DNA of 18,464 bases. Source: Cudoniella acicularis (taxonomy: Eukaryota; Ascomycota; Leotiomycetes; Helotiales; Helotiaceae). Below, one piece after another: positions 1-9,312 of the stretch (its first letter is position 1; every line of letters begins with the position of its first letter). The notes beneath the pieces were generated by a model. That model was not told the DNA's origin. It saw only the letters and a list, made by a program, of their open reading frames with translations, and did no database searches. The translations under genes were made by a program, and so were the position numbers. The stretch covers positions 1-18,464 of the forward strand of contig JAAMPI010001164.1 in NCBI GenBank assembly GCA_013054445.1, given 5' to 3'.

Positions 1-1608
1 TTTTGGTGACTCGCTCCAAGCGTTTTCTTCTTCTCTTCCATGACTTGGAGAGCAATCTCAGCTGCTTTTTCATTTTTGTCCTGCCAGAAAAGATATAGCT
101 AAGATTAGATTTCGAACGTGTAATTCTCGGATGATGTTCTCTCATAACCCTCTCTCTCTTCAATATTTCTCGACGGGCGAACTCCTCCGCTTTGTCATAT
201 TCCCCCAGTGTGCTGTATATGTTCTTGATATATGCCAAGATGTTGCACTCCATAATGGTTTCTTTATCTTGCACTTTCACAAGTGCGACTTGGTAGATTT
301 GCAACGCTTCGTCCAGTTTGTCAAGCCTCTTGTAGAAATCGGCGATTCCAACCAGGCCAAAAACAGGGATACGACTAGCGGCAGATAAAAGCATGCCGAA
401 TAAACTTTTGAGGGGATCGGTAAGAACATGCACTCGTTTTGCGAAATGTGACAGACTGAGTAATATCTGTGCTTACTTCTGTACCAAAAGCATCTGAGGC
501 GAGTTGAGGAGAGCGAGCAGTTGCGAGACCTCATCTGCTAATTCGAATTTGGTACTTTTGGTGACTTCAAGGTCCGTTGGCGAGGGTTCGATATCAGTTA
601 ATGAAAGAGTATTCTGCCATAACTCGGTGCGGAGGTCTTGTTCTCCGAATGCTTTCTTTCGATAACCCAGCTCCTCCCGCCAGCGAGCGTGCATTTGGTC
701 CATGAAGTGGCCTTCCTTCATAGCGTCATCATACCAGTATCTCAACTTTATAAAGTCTTCCCCAAACTCTGTTGCTATCATGTCTTGGAACACGAGTAAG
801 ACGAGGCATTCTACCCAGGCTGAGGATTGCCTAGAAGCAGTGAAGTCGTCTATCTTAGCAACGAAATCGGGGGTGGGAGAGCCAGAATTGGGAATGTGAA
901 CGGCTGTGTACCTGGAGACGTAAGACAAAAGTGGATATTGCACTGGAAGGGTAGAGAACACATCTGGATCTCCAAGTGGAAAGCCAAGGTTGCATCGGCT
1001 AAGGTAGTCGAGGCAGCTTGAGCCCAATGAGCGATTCGTGTCCTCGAGATCCATTTGGAAGTAGAGCAGTGCCGGGTCTTCTGATTCGAATTGAGTTCTG
1101 GGACGAGTGAGGAATTCCTTGATAGAGATGTGTCCCAGGCGCACAAGTCCTTAAGAAATAGTAACAAACTCGCCGCAAACTTCTAGAATATCCTGTTTAG
1201 GATTTAGCATCAAGCGTTTTTCAAAATCCTTTTCTGGCCCAGATTGAAGAGCGTATGCATGACAAAGTTCGACAGTGCTAAGAGGACGGCACGCAATAGT
1301 CACGGTTCGGAGCAGTCCTCGGGCTCAAGCTAGTTCTGCCCTGCTCTATCTAGCCAGAATCCTGGCAAAGACAAAACTGTATGCTTTGTGCGAACCTCGG
1401 GGCAGTTCGCCCAGAGTTGTTTCAACCTCCGCGACGTTCGCAGCTTTTCGGAGTTCGCCCAACATCATTTTAACCCACAAGAACATCCCATCTGATTTTT
1501 CTTTCAAGGTCTTGTACACCAGTGCTCGGAGTTCAGCGGTGTCGAAGTTGAGGGGAAATGGATGAACACTGGTTCGTGGACGCCCGAAAGTTAAAAAGAA
1601 TATCCTCT
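1..1608 (-). pseudogene. NACHT-TPR (STAND/NLR-like) protein, 3' fragment with in-frame stops
   Basis: One reading frame from about 1608 down to 476 reads like the end of a fungal NACHT domain and its following helical region: a KSDGMFLWVKMML block, then a PLSTVELCHAYAL block, then GLVRLGHISIKEFL. Three stops interrupt it: TAG at 1346-1348, TGA at 1325-1327 and TAA at 1151-1153. None is accompanied by a frame change. A GT-AG intron (375-476, phase 2) joins this to a segment with TPR-like repeats (ADFYKRLDKLDEALQIY, NIYSTLGEYDKAEEFA); a second intron (81-148, phase 0) leads to DKNEKAAEIALQVMEEKKK, which runs off the window. In intact family members an ATP-binding P-loop lies upstream; here the fragment starts only a few bases from the neighbouring gene end, so that part is missing. 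Such proteins act in fungal self/non-self recognition and regulated cell death (family knowledge). A short downstream open part could still be translated, but I judge this copy dead. Confidence 0.8.
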
Positions 1609-1614
1609 AATACA

Positions 1615-2072
1615 TCAGAGCGGATTTGGTGCGCCTGGAAACCGGGAGTAAAGGTCCATCATGGCGTTCAGAACTTCGGGGCGGAGATCAGACCCAGTTT
1701 GGTCGACGAAATGGCTGAAGTCTTGTGATATCGACTTTGGCTGATTAGGTGTGACCTGCTTGTCGGCAGCTGCTGGGTCCAGGACTAGGTGATTGTTAAT
1801 AGGATGTTTCCAAGGAAATGAGGTCACAGCAACATCTCGGGATATGCAACTCGCTCGGAGGGGTTCCAGGTGGAACTGTGGTGAAACTCCGGCGGCATTT
1901 ATATCACATTCGTTGAAAAGAGGGATATCAGGTTCCACGGTCCCTAGGTCGTCGGAATCCACTATAATATGCACGATGGGAATTTGACAGTTGGGTTGCC
2001 TTTTCTCGACGGCCGGTTCTGCTTCTGCGAGGAACCAGAATACGAGAGCAATGAGAATGGTTGTAAATTCAT
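1615..2072 (-). pseudogene. small secreted protein gene, frameshifted at codon 2
   Basis: An open frame of about 150 codons ending at the TGA at 1615-1617 begins with a hydrophobic stretch (FTTILIALVFWFLAEAEP) followed by VEKRQ, which looks like a signal peptide plus a KEX2-type Lys-Arg processing site. The only suitable start is the ATG at 2070-2072, in a good CACC context, but it lies one base out of frame: the sequence reads ATGAATTTACA where ATGAAATTTACA would give M-K-F-T-T, a common beginning of fungal secreted proteins. The restored product would be about 152 aa, with three cysteines in the mature part and an acidic, proline-containing tail. I do not recognise the family; a secreted effector-like or cell-wall protein is possible but unproven. 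A TATA-like stretch (2218-2234) sits about 150 bp upstream. The indel may be a real mutation or a sequencing error in the short A/T run. Confidence 0.6.
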
Positions 2073-2217
2073 GGTGACGAGATTGCGAAGATTGATTGAT
2101 AAGGCGAAGAGATATTTGAGGAGAACAGAGGATGATTTTGGAGTTGGAAGGCGTCTGAATGAGTGTGTTGAAGTGTGAAGAGATAGAGGTGATGATGAAT
2201 ACATGAAAGGAAGGAAT

Positions 2218-2234
2218 GATTTTTTTATATATCC
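2218..2234 (-). promoter_or_regulatory. TATA-like element upstream of the secreted-protein gene
   Basis: On the minus strand this reads GGATATATAAAAAAATC, about 150 bp before the ATG at 2072. Position and sequence suit a core promoter; AT-rich sequence is common here, so the call is tentative. Confidence 0.35.
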
Positions 2235-4250
2235 AAAGGTGTCCTGGGATGGCACTAAAATACCTGCTTGTTGGTACTCCAACAGCTGTTGATGGCAACT
2301 TCAACACCAGGGAACAGTTTCGAAATCGAGCCAGATTGCGAAGGACGTGTGCTTGCTGGCCTCCAGCTGGTCCCCAGGCATCGTTTGCAACCATCATATT
2401 TACTCCAACTCGAAAAGTTGTATTTAAAGGCCCATTTGTGCCTCTCAGGATTCTGTTTCCGACTCAACAACTCAACAAACCAAATTCTAGCTACGACATT
2501 TGCACAACCGGAAGAAAAATCCAGGCTATGAACGAAACACTGCCGAATCAAAAATCCATTCGAGAAATCCTGAAAGGAAACCAGTTGGTAGCAGGGAAAC
2601 ATGGGAAATCTGAGGCATCATCATTGAAGCGGCCAAACTACCAGACTCGAGTTCTAAAATTAAATAAGATCTCTCAGGATCATTTCCCAACGAACCAACT
2701 CTACTCGCAAACGTGATTCGACATCTCTGGTCAAGCAACTGCTAACCGTATTAAATAGATTCTAAATTTGTTGAAACTTGAAACTACAACTTTCAAACAT
2801 GACAATCCGTACAGTATCTATCCTCAGAACAGAATCACAGCCATCAGGATTCGCTTGCTAACTAACCGACCAAGAAGGCCCAAAATCGACCGCCAATTTC
2901 AACAGCGAGGACTCAGTAACATCTAAAACCGAAACAACATCTTCGGACTCTCCTCCTCGTTGGACACCCTTTTTCGAATATCAAGACCTTACTCCAGATC
3001 ACTTTCGTCCGATCTTGTATGAATTTTATTTGTAGCTAGTTTCAGAAAGTAAAATCTTACTTAACGCGCCTTTTATCTCCTTTTATAAATGCCTAGATGC
3101 CCCTTTCTCCGCCAATCAAAGTGAGAAGTAAGCTGACAGGTGCATAAATAAAGTATTCCTACCAAACCGATCAACACTTGTCCAAAAGGCGAATATCTGC
3201 AGTTGCTAAGCTAAGTCTGAATTGAACTAAATATGAAATGACACCCTGCTTCTGTATTTTAATTCTTATGTCGAACAAGTCTGTCCAAGAACTTACTCTC
3301 ATGGCTCCGAGGAAAAGCCATAAAAGCATCAAAGGGCACTAGGAAGTTGGCACAATCACTTGACGATATTGAGGACGTGCACACACGATATTCAAAAACG
3401 TAGATGAATTTTATTTTCAAGAATTCAATTTTTCCATCCTTGTAAATACTACTTTTTTCGCCAAGAGCGAATTGTGACAAAGCCTCTAAAAATGTACTCT
3501 CGGAACCAATCACGTGAAACTCAGAAACCGTTATGGTTTCCCAGTATCTTTCGGCACCAAAGACACGAGGATGTTTTAGGTGTACTCATCATTCCCAAAA
3601 CCCAAACCGAATCGTCTTTAAAAAAGATTAACTGTTTGAGCCCTGAAGGAAATGGGTAGAACCAGGTGACCTTTTCAGGGCCCGTGGACCAAGGTCGCGT
3701 TATGTAAGCAAAGTTCTTAGTAATCCCCCGCAACGTCGTTTCGTCAATCTGATTTTCTTCAACTCCACATCACTCAACATCAAGCATCACCATTTCCGCC
3801 ACCCCTCATGCCAAGCAAAACAGATGATCTGTCTTCTAGAACATTTTCATAATATCTACCGAACCAAGCAGCTTCCACACCCCAAAGCCACCAATGGCGC
3901 CTCAATCGGAGTTCTTCCGCCACATTCCAAGACTTCAGCCGCCGGGATCAGGGGAAGAAACCCTCAAAATGCCATTGCTTGGCCAAGTACCGAGAAGTTT
4001 CTTTTATATTAAGCCGTTTCACGGCGCTTCTGTTGTTCCTTGACTTGTCATTCGTGGATAGGGGAATGTTTCCACCATTGGGATGAACTGCTGATTTATG
4101 CGCTTCGGGAGAAATCCGTACGAGGCTGTCATTTTTCCAGCTCCGTGTATTTTTATTTGCCTTTTAAATTCTGTCGTTATCTTTCGTTCTGTTCCGTGGT
4201 TTTCAAATTTTAAGCTCCCGCACGTTCTTTACAACTCGATACAGTCGCAA
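2235..4250. other. gene-poor spacer with a few weak open frames
   Basis: No gene can be supported. Open stretches worth naming are: a plus-strand ATG frame 2527-2716 (about 62 aa, lysine-rich); a plus-strand frame from the ATG at 2799 that stops after 20 codons and then stays open to 3035 (S/T-rich, ending PPRWTPFFEYQDLTPDHF), which a possible intron with a CTAAC branch site could join to the ATG; and a minus-strand open stretch from about 3590 to 3259 without an ATG. None has a recognised domain. The part from about 4000 on is the promoter of the acetylesterase gene, with an AT-rich TTTTATATT at 4002-4010 and pyrimidine-rich sequence before the ATG. Confidence 0.5.
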
Positions 4251-4251
4251 A

Positions 4252-5210
4252 ATGAAGTCATTCCAAGGAGTTCTGTATGCTGCGCTGGCAACTCTTGCCT
4301 TGGCTGCTCCAGCAGATGAGAAAATCGCAAAACGAGCTACGCCTACATTGTATCTGATCGGTGATTCTACCATGGCCAAAGGGGGTGGTGGAACCGCAAC
4401 TCAAGGTACGCCTTTCATGGCTCGAATCCAATCTGCTCCCCTCGGCATGTTCTGCGTCCATCAATCGCATTGAGACTAATTTATAATCCAGGCTGGGGCG
4501 TCTACCTACCATACTCCATGACAGGAATCAATGTCGTCAATGATGCGATTGCTGGTCGATCTGCGCGCTCATATATAGATGAAGGCCATTTCACCACAGT
4601 AGCTGCTTCCGTCATCGCCGGGGATTTCGTTCTCATCGAATGTATGTGCCTCCAAACTTCGTTCCCAAATGCCAATCATTCCATCTCAGGATCCCTACTG
4701 ACAATATCAACAGTTGGCCACAACGACGGCGGCTCCCTCTCCACAACAGACAACGGACGCACCGACTGCGCGGGCTCCGGCTCCGAAACCTGCACCACAA
4801 CCGCCGGCGTCGTCGTACAAACCTACCCCACCTACCTCACCGCCGCCGCCAAACTAATGACCGCCAAAGGCGCACACGTAATAATTTCCTCACCAACCCC
4901 CAATAACGTCTGCGAATCCGGCACTTGTTCCTACAGCGCCAGCCGCTTCACCTCATACTGCAAAATCGTTGTTTCCAATGTTGGTTCGAATTCCAGTTTT
5001 GTGGATCATGGCCAGTATGTGGCGAACGAGTATATTAGTTTGGGTGCGACGACGGTGGATGCGTTTTATCCGAATGATCATACGCATACGAGTCCTAAGG
5101 GGGCGGATGTTGTGGCGGGGCAGTTTGTGAAGGGTGCGTTGTGCGCGAAGAGTCCGTTGGCGGCTTATATTAAGAATTCGACGGCGAGTGTAGCGGGGAC
5201 TTGTGTTTAG
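4252..5210 (+). CDS. rhamnogalacturonan acetylesterase (CE12, SGNH hydrolase), secreted
   Basis: Exons 4252-4405, 4492-4641 and 4714-5210 join in frame (both introns GT-AG, phase 1) to give 266 aa. Residues 1-19 form a signal peptide (MKSFQGVLYAALATLALAA), followed by a Lys-Arg propeptide site at 27-28. The SGNH landmarks are all present: GDSTM at 37-41 with nucleophile Ser39, the FGHNDGG block at 102-108 (split by intron 2) with Gly and Asn of the oxyanion hole, and DHTH at 223-226, whose Asp and His have the same three-residue spacing as the known catalytic Asp/His pair of fungal rhamnogalacturonan acetylesterases. The enzyme removes acetyl groups from the rhamnogalacturonan I backbone of pectin outside the cell, helping lyases and hydrolases attack plant cell walls. 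Length is normal for CE12. The gene stands alone, tail to tail with the unknown family array, and looks intact. Third codon positions shift from C-rich to G/T-rich midway through exon 3. Confidence 0.95.
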
Positions 5211-5324
5211 AAGTTTGAAGGACGCGAGGAGCTGTGAGCTTTGAATGAGGGTGGGCGGGGAATTCTCTGTACATATTTTAGAAGGGAGAAGGTTATGTAT
5301 ATGTAGCTGAATATGGACATGTTC

Positions 5325-5500
5325 GGGTCATCCGGGAAGGCAAAGCTGCCTTCCTTTGACTTTTGGTTCATTTGTTTAGGTCCATATTTATGATGAAAGT
5401 CTTAATTTTGTACGTGGTACATATCCTTTCCTGCTCATTGCACACTTAAACGAAAGTTATGCTCTCATCCCAGCACTACAACGAAGATGCAAACCATGAG
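5325..5500. repeat. downstream flank of copy 1, duplicated beside copy 2
   Basis: This stretch resembles 7540-7700 by eye. Matching landmarks in the same order are CCGGGAAGG (5333-5341 and 7545-7553), an AAGCTG-CTTTC-like segment just after it, and the CGAAAGTTAT motif (5451-5460 and 7672-7681) followed by a related ACAACGAAGATG / AAAGCGAAAATGATG segment. It lies beyond the stop codon, so the similarity is not due to protein constraint and points to duplication of the DNA segment. Confidence 0.55.
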
Positions 5501-5610
5501 AATTCTCGATATTCCGCGAAAGAATTGCGAATATTCCCCGATGTGCATAGCACCGCAAGCCGGTTTTCTTAGCCTATGACAGAACCAAGAAAGTCCCATC
5601 CATTGTTCCT

Positions 5611-7207
5611 TCACATCTCATTCGTCGAGCTCTTGGTGATAGTGGCCGGCTCCTTCAATACAATAGCCCTAACTTGCTTGATTAAATCACGTAAGTCATC
5701 CATCTCCTTGTGATTCAGACCGCCACTTCTAATTTGATCAGCAGTCTTGAGCTCGGTGATTTCATTCATGCATTCTTGAACGCTCTCTGCGACCTCGGTT
5801 GTAAGTCCTTGCGGGTCTGGCTTTTGAGTACGTGCAGATGCAACGTCATACTCCATGGATGGCACATTGTCGGGGGTGAGTCGCTTGATGCCAGTGCGTG
5901 CCCACACATACAACTGCTTATTCATATCCTGGGATCCCACAAACTCCTTCAATGTCTTATTTGCTTCGCCGCCCACTTTGTCGAGCACCTTCAAAGCATC
6001 ATCGAGATGAGCCATGATCTTGTCGTTAGACTTGCTCTCTTCAGTTCTCTTAACAACTGCGAAATGGGCCTGGTTGAGCTTCTTTAAAGCGTTTTGGATT
6101 AAGTCGACTTCGTACTCGAATGTCCTACCGTTCTTCAAGAAACACGACTTCCACTCCGCATGCTTCTCATCCACTTTCTTGAGAGCAGCGTCGAGGTGAA
6201 TTGTCAAATTTTCCGCTGGCGGCTCCTCGTGGTGTTCTTTGCCAGTGGTAGGACTGACGGTACCATTGCTGTCCTTCGATCCATCGCTGTTCTCTGTTCC
6301 ACGGACGTTGTTTGAGCTACTAGTATCTGGAGGGCTAGTGGCAGCTGGAGCTGGTTGGTTGGAGTGGGTGAAATGGAAAGTTGTATTCTTCATGGCGGAA
6401 AGTTTCGAGGGTATAATGCTTTCACGTACGATCTGATCGACAATAGAAGCGACCTGGTGGACATCGAAGTTTTTGTACGTAAAATTCTCGGTGTTGTTCT
6501 CTGTTCCACGAGCATGGTTGGAGCTACCAATATCTACAAAAGTAGTGACATCAGGAGATGATTGGCGAGGGTTCCAAAATGAAGTGTTATTCCTCATGGC
6601 TGGAGGCAAAGAGGATGAGTCTGAAAATTCCAAGGGATCTGATCCAATGCGTCGACTGGAACCTAGATCATCAAGGATCACAGCTTGAAGGGAGCCTTCT
6701 TTGGAAGAGGACAAGTTTTTCAAGTCCTATACGATTCATCAGCAGATAAAACATGACAAAACAGCATCACGGACTCACGTCTACAGCGCCAGGATCAGAC
6801 GTAGAAATCTTCTTCGCAAGACTCTTCTCAGCATCCTCGTACATGACCATGCTCTGGTGAACTTGGTCGCGAAAATCTTCACTACCCTCCACAAGATCGA
6901 AAATGCGTTTGGCCAGCAATACCTGAACAGAATCGGTTTTCTTAGGGTCTCGAAGGCGCTTGACGTTGACGAAATTGACATTACGGCCAGATTTCTCAAT
7001 AAGAGCGCGCTTGAGGGTGAGGACGCGGACAATGTCTTCCTTCAAATTCTTCTGCGCCTCAGTAAGTTGCTTCATGCTTTCAGCAGCTTGCTCAAGGATC
7101 TCGGTCATTGACATCTTGTCGGCTTTCTCCAGGGAGAAATCCATGCGTGGTGCGCGCTGCACGTTGACAGCTGGGACAGTCGCGGGTGGAATGTTGCGGA
7201 CACGCAT
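5611..7207 (-). CDS. unknown tandem-family protein, copy 1 (apparently intact)
   Basis: Two coding exons, 7207-6779 and 6726-5611, join across a 52-bp GT-AG intron (phase 0) to give 514 aa. I do not recognise a known domain. Residues 22-70 form a charged, probably coiled-coil block (MSMTEILEQAAESMKQL, then QKNLKEDIVRVLTLKRA) that recurs in copies 2 and 3. Residues 187-224 and 255-290 are an internal repeat rich in Asn, Ser and Thr and ending in RGTEN. Residues 320-420 hold the family block VDEKHAEWK...LNQAH and a second helical part; residues 430-505 look helical and charged. There is no signal peptide or membrane span, so a cytosolic or nuclear protein is likely. The first in-frame ATG after the leader intron is at 7207; the next, Met22 at 7144, aligns with where the other copies begin and is an alternative. 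It is the only member of the array without a break, which suggests it is still used. Confidence 0.75.
6286..6393 (-). repeat. internal repeat unit B in copy 1
   Basis: It encodes residues 255-290 (MKNTTF ... SSNNVRGTEN) and matches unit A 204 bp away in both protein and DNA. The downstream end of each unit reads TTCTCTGTTCCACG on the plus strand. Confidence 0.7.
6484..6597 (-). repeat. internal repeat unit A in copy 1
   Basis: It encodes residues 187-224 (MRNNTSF ... SSNHARGTEN) and is paralogous to unit B at 6286-6393. It probably arose by local duplication inside exon 3. The other three copies in the array do not obviously carry both units. Confidence 0.7.
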
Positions 7208-7480
7208 CTCGATGGCGTGCGGGTCTGTTGAAATTGAATTGTCAGAGTCGACGAGTTGCGACAATGGTTGTTAGTATGAGATGAGAACTTACTTTACGCG
7301 CAACGGGGGACTGATGCGAAATTTATGTTGATGGTGCTTCGAGGTCGAAGCTGGAGTTGTCTCAAGGTCACGTCGGGTTATCTCGAAGTTGAGGTAGCGA
7401 GGTTGTTGGTATTGTCTTGGAAACAAGGTGGCGAGGAGGGTGGAGGAGGTATATGTGTGATTTTAGCGAATCGCGCTAGC
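7208..7480 (-). promoter_or_regulatory. leader intron and promoter of copy 1
   Basis: A GT-AG intron at 7225-7292 (donor GTAAGT, TACTAAC branch site, acceptor CAATTTCAACAG) lies wholly before the first ATG. The untranslated exon above it (from 7293) matches the leader of copy 2 (CAACTCCA followed by a TCGA-rich stretch). The 10-mer TCGCGCTAGC at 7471-7480 recurs at 9303-9312 at a similar distance from copy 2. A palindromic CACGTG lies close by near 7495. Confidence 0.6.
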
Positions 7481-7539
7481 TGACATTGCAGCTCACGTGA
7501 CTTGCTCGGCATATGTAAAAGGGAAATAGAAGAACGTCA

Positions 7540-7700
7540 TATCAACCGGGAAGGTAAGCTGGCTTTCTTGTCAATATTTGGACACTGCTTTGGCTCAAGT
7601 TCTACTTTCAAGGATTTTGTAGTAAAGGCTTTTTGGCATTGATGTTATGTCCGATTTCCCGCCCACCTAACCGAAAGTTATCGTTTCCCTGAGCATCAAA
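7540..7700. repeat. downstream flank of copy 2, partner of 5325-5500
   Basis: It carries CCGGGAAGG at 7545-7553 and CGAAAGTTAT at 7672-7681 in the same order as the flank of copy 1, with alignable sequence between them. It also separates the copy 1 promoter from the end of copy 2. Confidence 0.55.
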
Positions 7701-7713
7701 GCGAAAATGATGT

Positions 7714-8996
7714 CTACAAGAGCCCCTGATGTTCTGCAAAAGAAAAGCCACAAAGGTCCCCAAATGCGCAAAGTACAAGAGCCACCCATCTCAACCAAAT
7801 AGGAAACCCGACCTCGAAAAGCCTACTGCTATTCACAATCCATACCTGGTGTCCTATAGCATCTGTCGCGAAGGAGATATTTTTCGGCAGCTTGTTTTCA
7901 CCAACGGCTATGAGGGTTATAATAGTAGTTGATAGATTCGTCATAAATCCCCCGAGCCGACTTTGGGGGTAGTCTTCTAAGGAAAGGTAACGGGGTAGCT
8001 GGTAGTCCATAGAGGGTACACTGTGACTGGTGAATACCAACGTGCCCCGATCGTATGCACAGTACTGGTCGTTGGCCAACTTAATTTGATAGCATGCATC
8101 TCGGCCTACTTCGTCAAGTTCCTCCAAGCTGTCCTCAGTGTAAATTTGACCCATTGATTTGGCTCGTTAGGCTTTTCTGGTGGTAACAATATGCGCGCGG
8201 TTGAGCTTTCTCAATAGTTGCTCTACAGCAGGGTGATCGTGTAGGCTCGACTTCTCCAAGATCACCTCCTTCCACTCGGCGTGCTTCTCGTTGAGCTCCT
8301 TGTATGCGTCTACTTTGCATGCATCCAAGTCATCTTTGGGGTATTCGCCACCGTATTCCTCAATGCTGGGAGTGAAGATACTGTTGGTATAAGAGCTGTC
8401 TGCGGCGCTTTCATAGGTTAAATAAGCGTTGTAGTTATTGGTCTGATTGCCATGGCCCAGATCCTCTGCACCCTTCCCAAGTCGAAGTCCCGAAGACTTG
8501 TTGTTGTTAGATTTGCGCCAGAACTGCCGCTTGTAACGCGTAGGTAATCCTTGGAAAGCAGTTCGTGTTTCTTCTTCAGCTAAAGGAGTTAATCATTAGC
8601 AGCTGCGCTATAATGTCCCACAATACCAGGATAAACTTACCTCTTCGAGCTCGCTGCGTAATTCCGAAGCCTCATTTGCAGGAAGAGGCTTCGAGTATAG
8701 ACCTGCAAGGAGTTGTTTAACTTGAACAGCCATATCCTTACTACCCGCCTCAAGCGCGGTGAGGCTACCGGAGAGACGTTTTTCAAGACACTTGGGGCTT
8801 TCCCGGGGGTCGGGTTCAGTGTAGATATTGGGATTATTAGGGAGAAGGTGCTTGATGGTGAGGACGCGAAAAATATCTTCCATCAAGGTCTTCTGGTCTC
8901 GATGAGCTCGTCGATGTTGTCAGCCACGAGAGAGACGAGATCAACGCTTGTCATTCTCTCCACTTCAGACAAAGAGAGATCTATCCGAGACACCAT
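7714..8996 (-). pseudogene. unknown tandem-family copy 2, frameshifted and with an internal stop
   Basis: From the ATG at 8996 the frame reads MVSRIDLSLSEVERM, matching the N-terminal block of copies 1 and 3, but stops at a TGA after about 34 codons. Deletion of one base near 8896 explains it: restoring a C in GAGACC(C)AGAAGACC gives QKTLMEDIFRVLTIK, the equivalent of QKNLKEDIVRVLTLK in copy 1. A GT-AG intron (8580-8640) follows, though the phase on the two sides does not match, so there may be another indel. The next exon holds EYGGEYPKDDLD and ELNEKHAEWK...LNRAH, then a TAA at 8167-8169. Similarity to copy 1 continues past that stop (DSLEELDEVG, VPSMDYQ) and then is lost; the remaining frame, hydrophobic and unlike copy 1, stays open to 7714. 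Most likely a decaying paralogue. Confidence 0.75.
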
Positions 8997-9312
8997 GTTG
9001 ATGGTGTTCGTTGCAGATGTCTCGTTGCGGAGCTGTTGAAATTGAACTGTCAGCGAAAATCGCGCGTCGCAACAGTCATCGTTCATAGCTGGTGTAGACT
9101 GGGAACTTACTTCTTGCGGAACAAATAATGAGTTCAAATTGGTCCACCATTAGTGGTGATTCTTCAAGATCGAGGTTGGAGTTGTGTCGAGGCTCGAGGA
9201 CACCGTGAGGTTGATGTTGTGTGGCAGGAGAAAGGGAAAGGGTTGTGGGTGTCGAGGAGACGGTATTTATGCTACGCAAGATCCATGGGGTCATTAAGTG
9301 AGTCGCGCTAGC
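8997..9312 (-). promoter_or_regulatory. leader intron and promoter of copy 2
   Basis: The intron 9033-9120 has donor GTAAGT and acceptor TTCAATTTCAACAG, nearly identical to the leader intron of copy 1. The leader exon shares ACAACTCCAACCTCGAT-type sequence with copy 1. It contains an ATG near 9151 that is not in frame with the body after splicing. A TATA-like GCATAAATACC lies near 9265, and TCGCGCTAGC at 9303-9312 matches the copy 1 promoter. Confidence 0.55.

Noticed and set aside
1300..1400. Possibility that an intron removes the TAG and TGA in the NACHT remnant
   Set aside because: The segment between the stops keeps the conserved NACHT reading (ILAR before, LLRTVTIACRPLST after), and the candidate intron would be under 50 bp and delete conserved residues.
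2216..2716. Plus-strand open frame overlapping the upstream region of the secreted-protein gene
   Set aside because: Its first half overlaps the promoter of the divergent gene and reads as low-quality sequence; only the part from 2527 has any protein-like look, which is too little.
3259..3590. Minus-strand open stretch (LEALSQFALGEKSS region)
   Set aside because: No ATG at its start, no splice partners with matching phase, and no family recognised.
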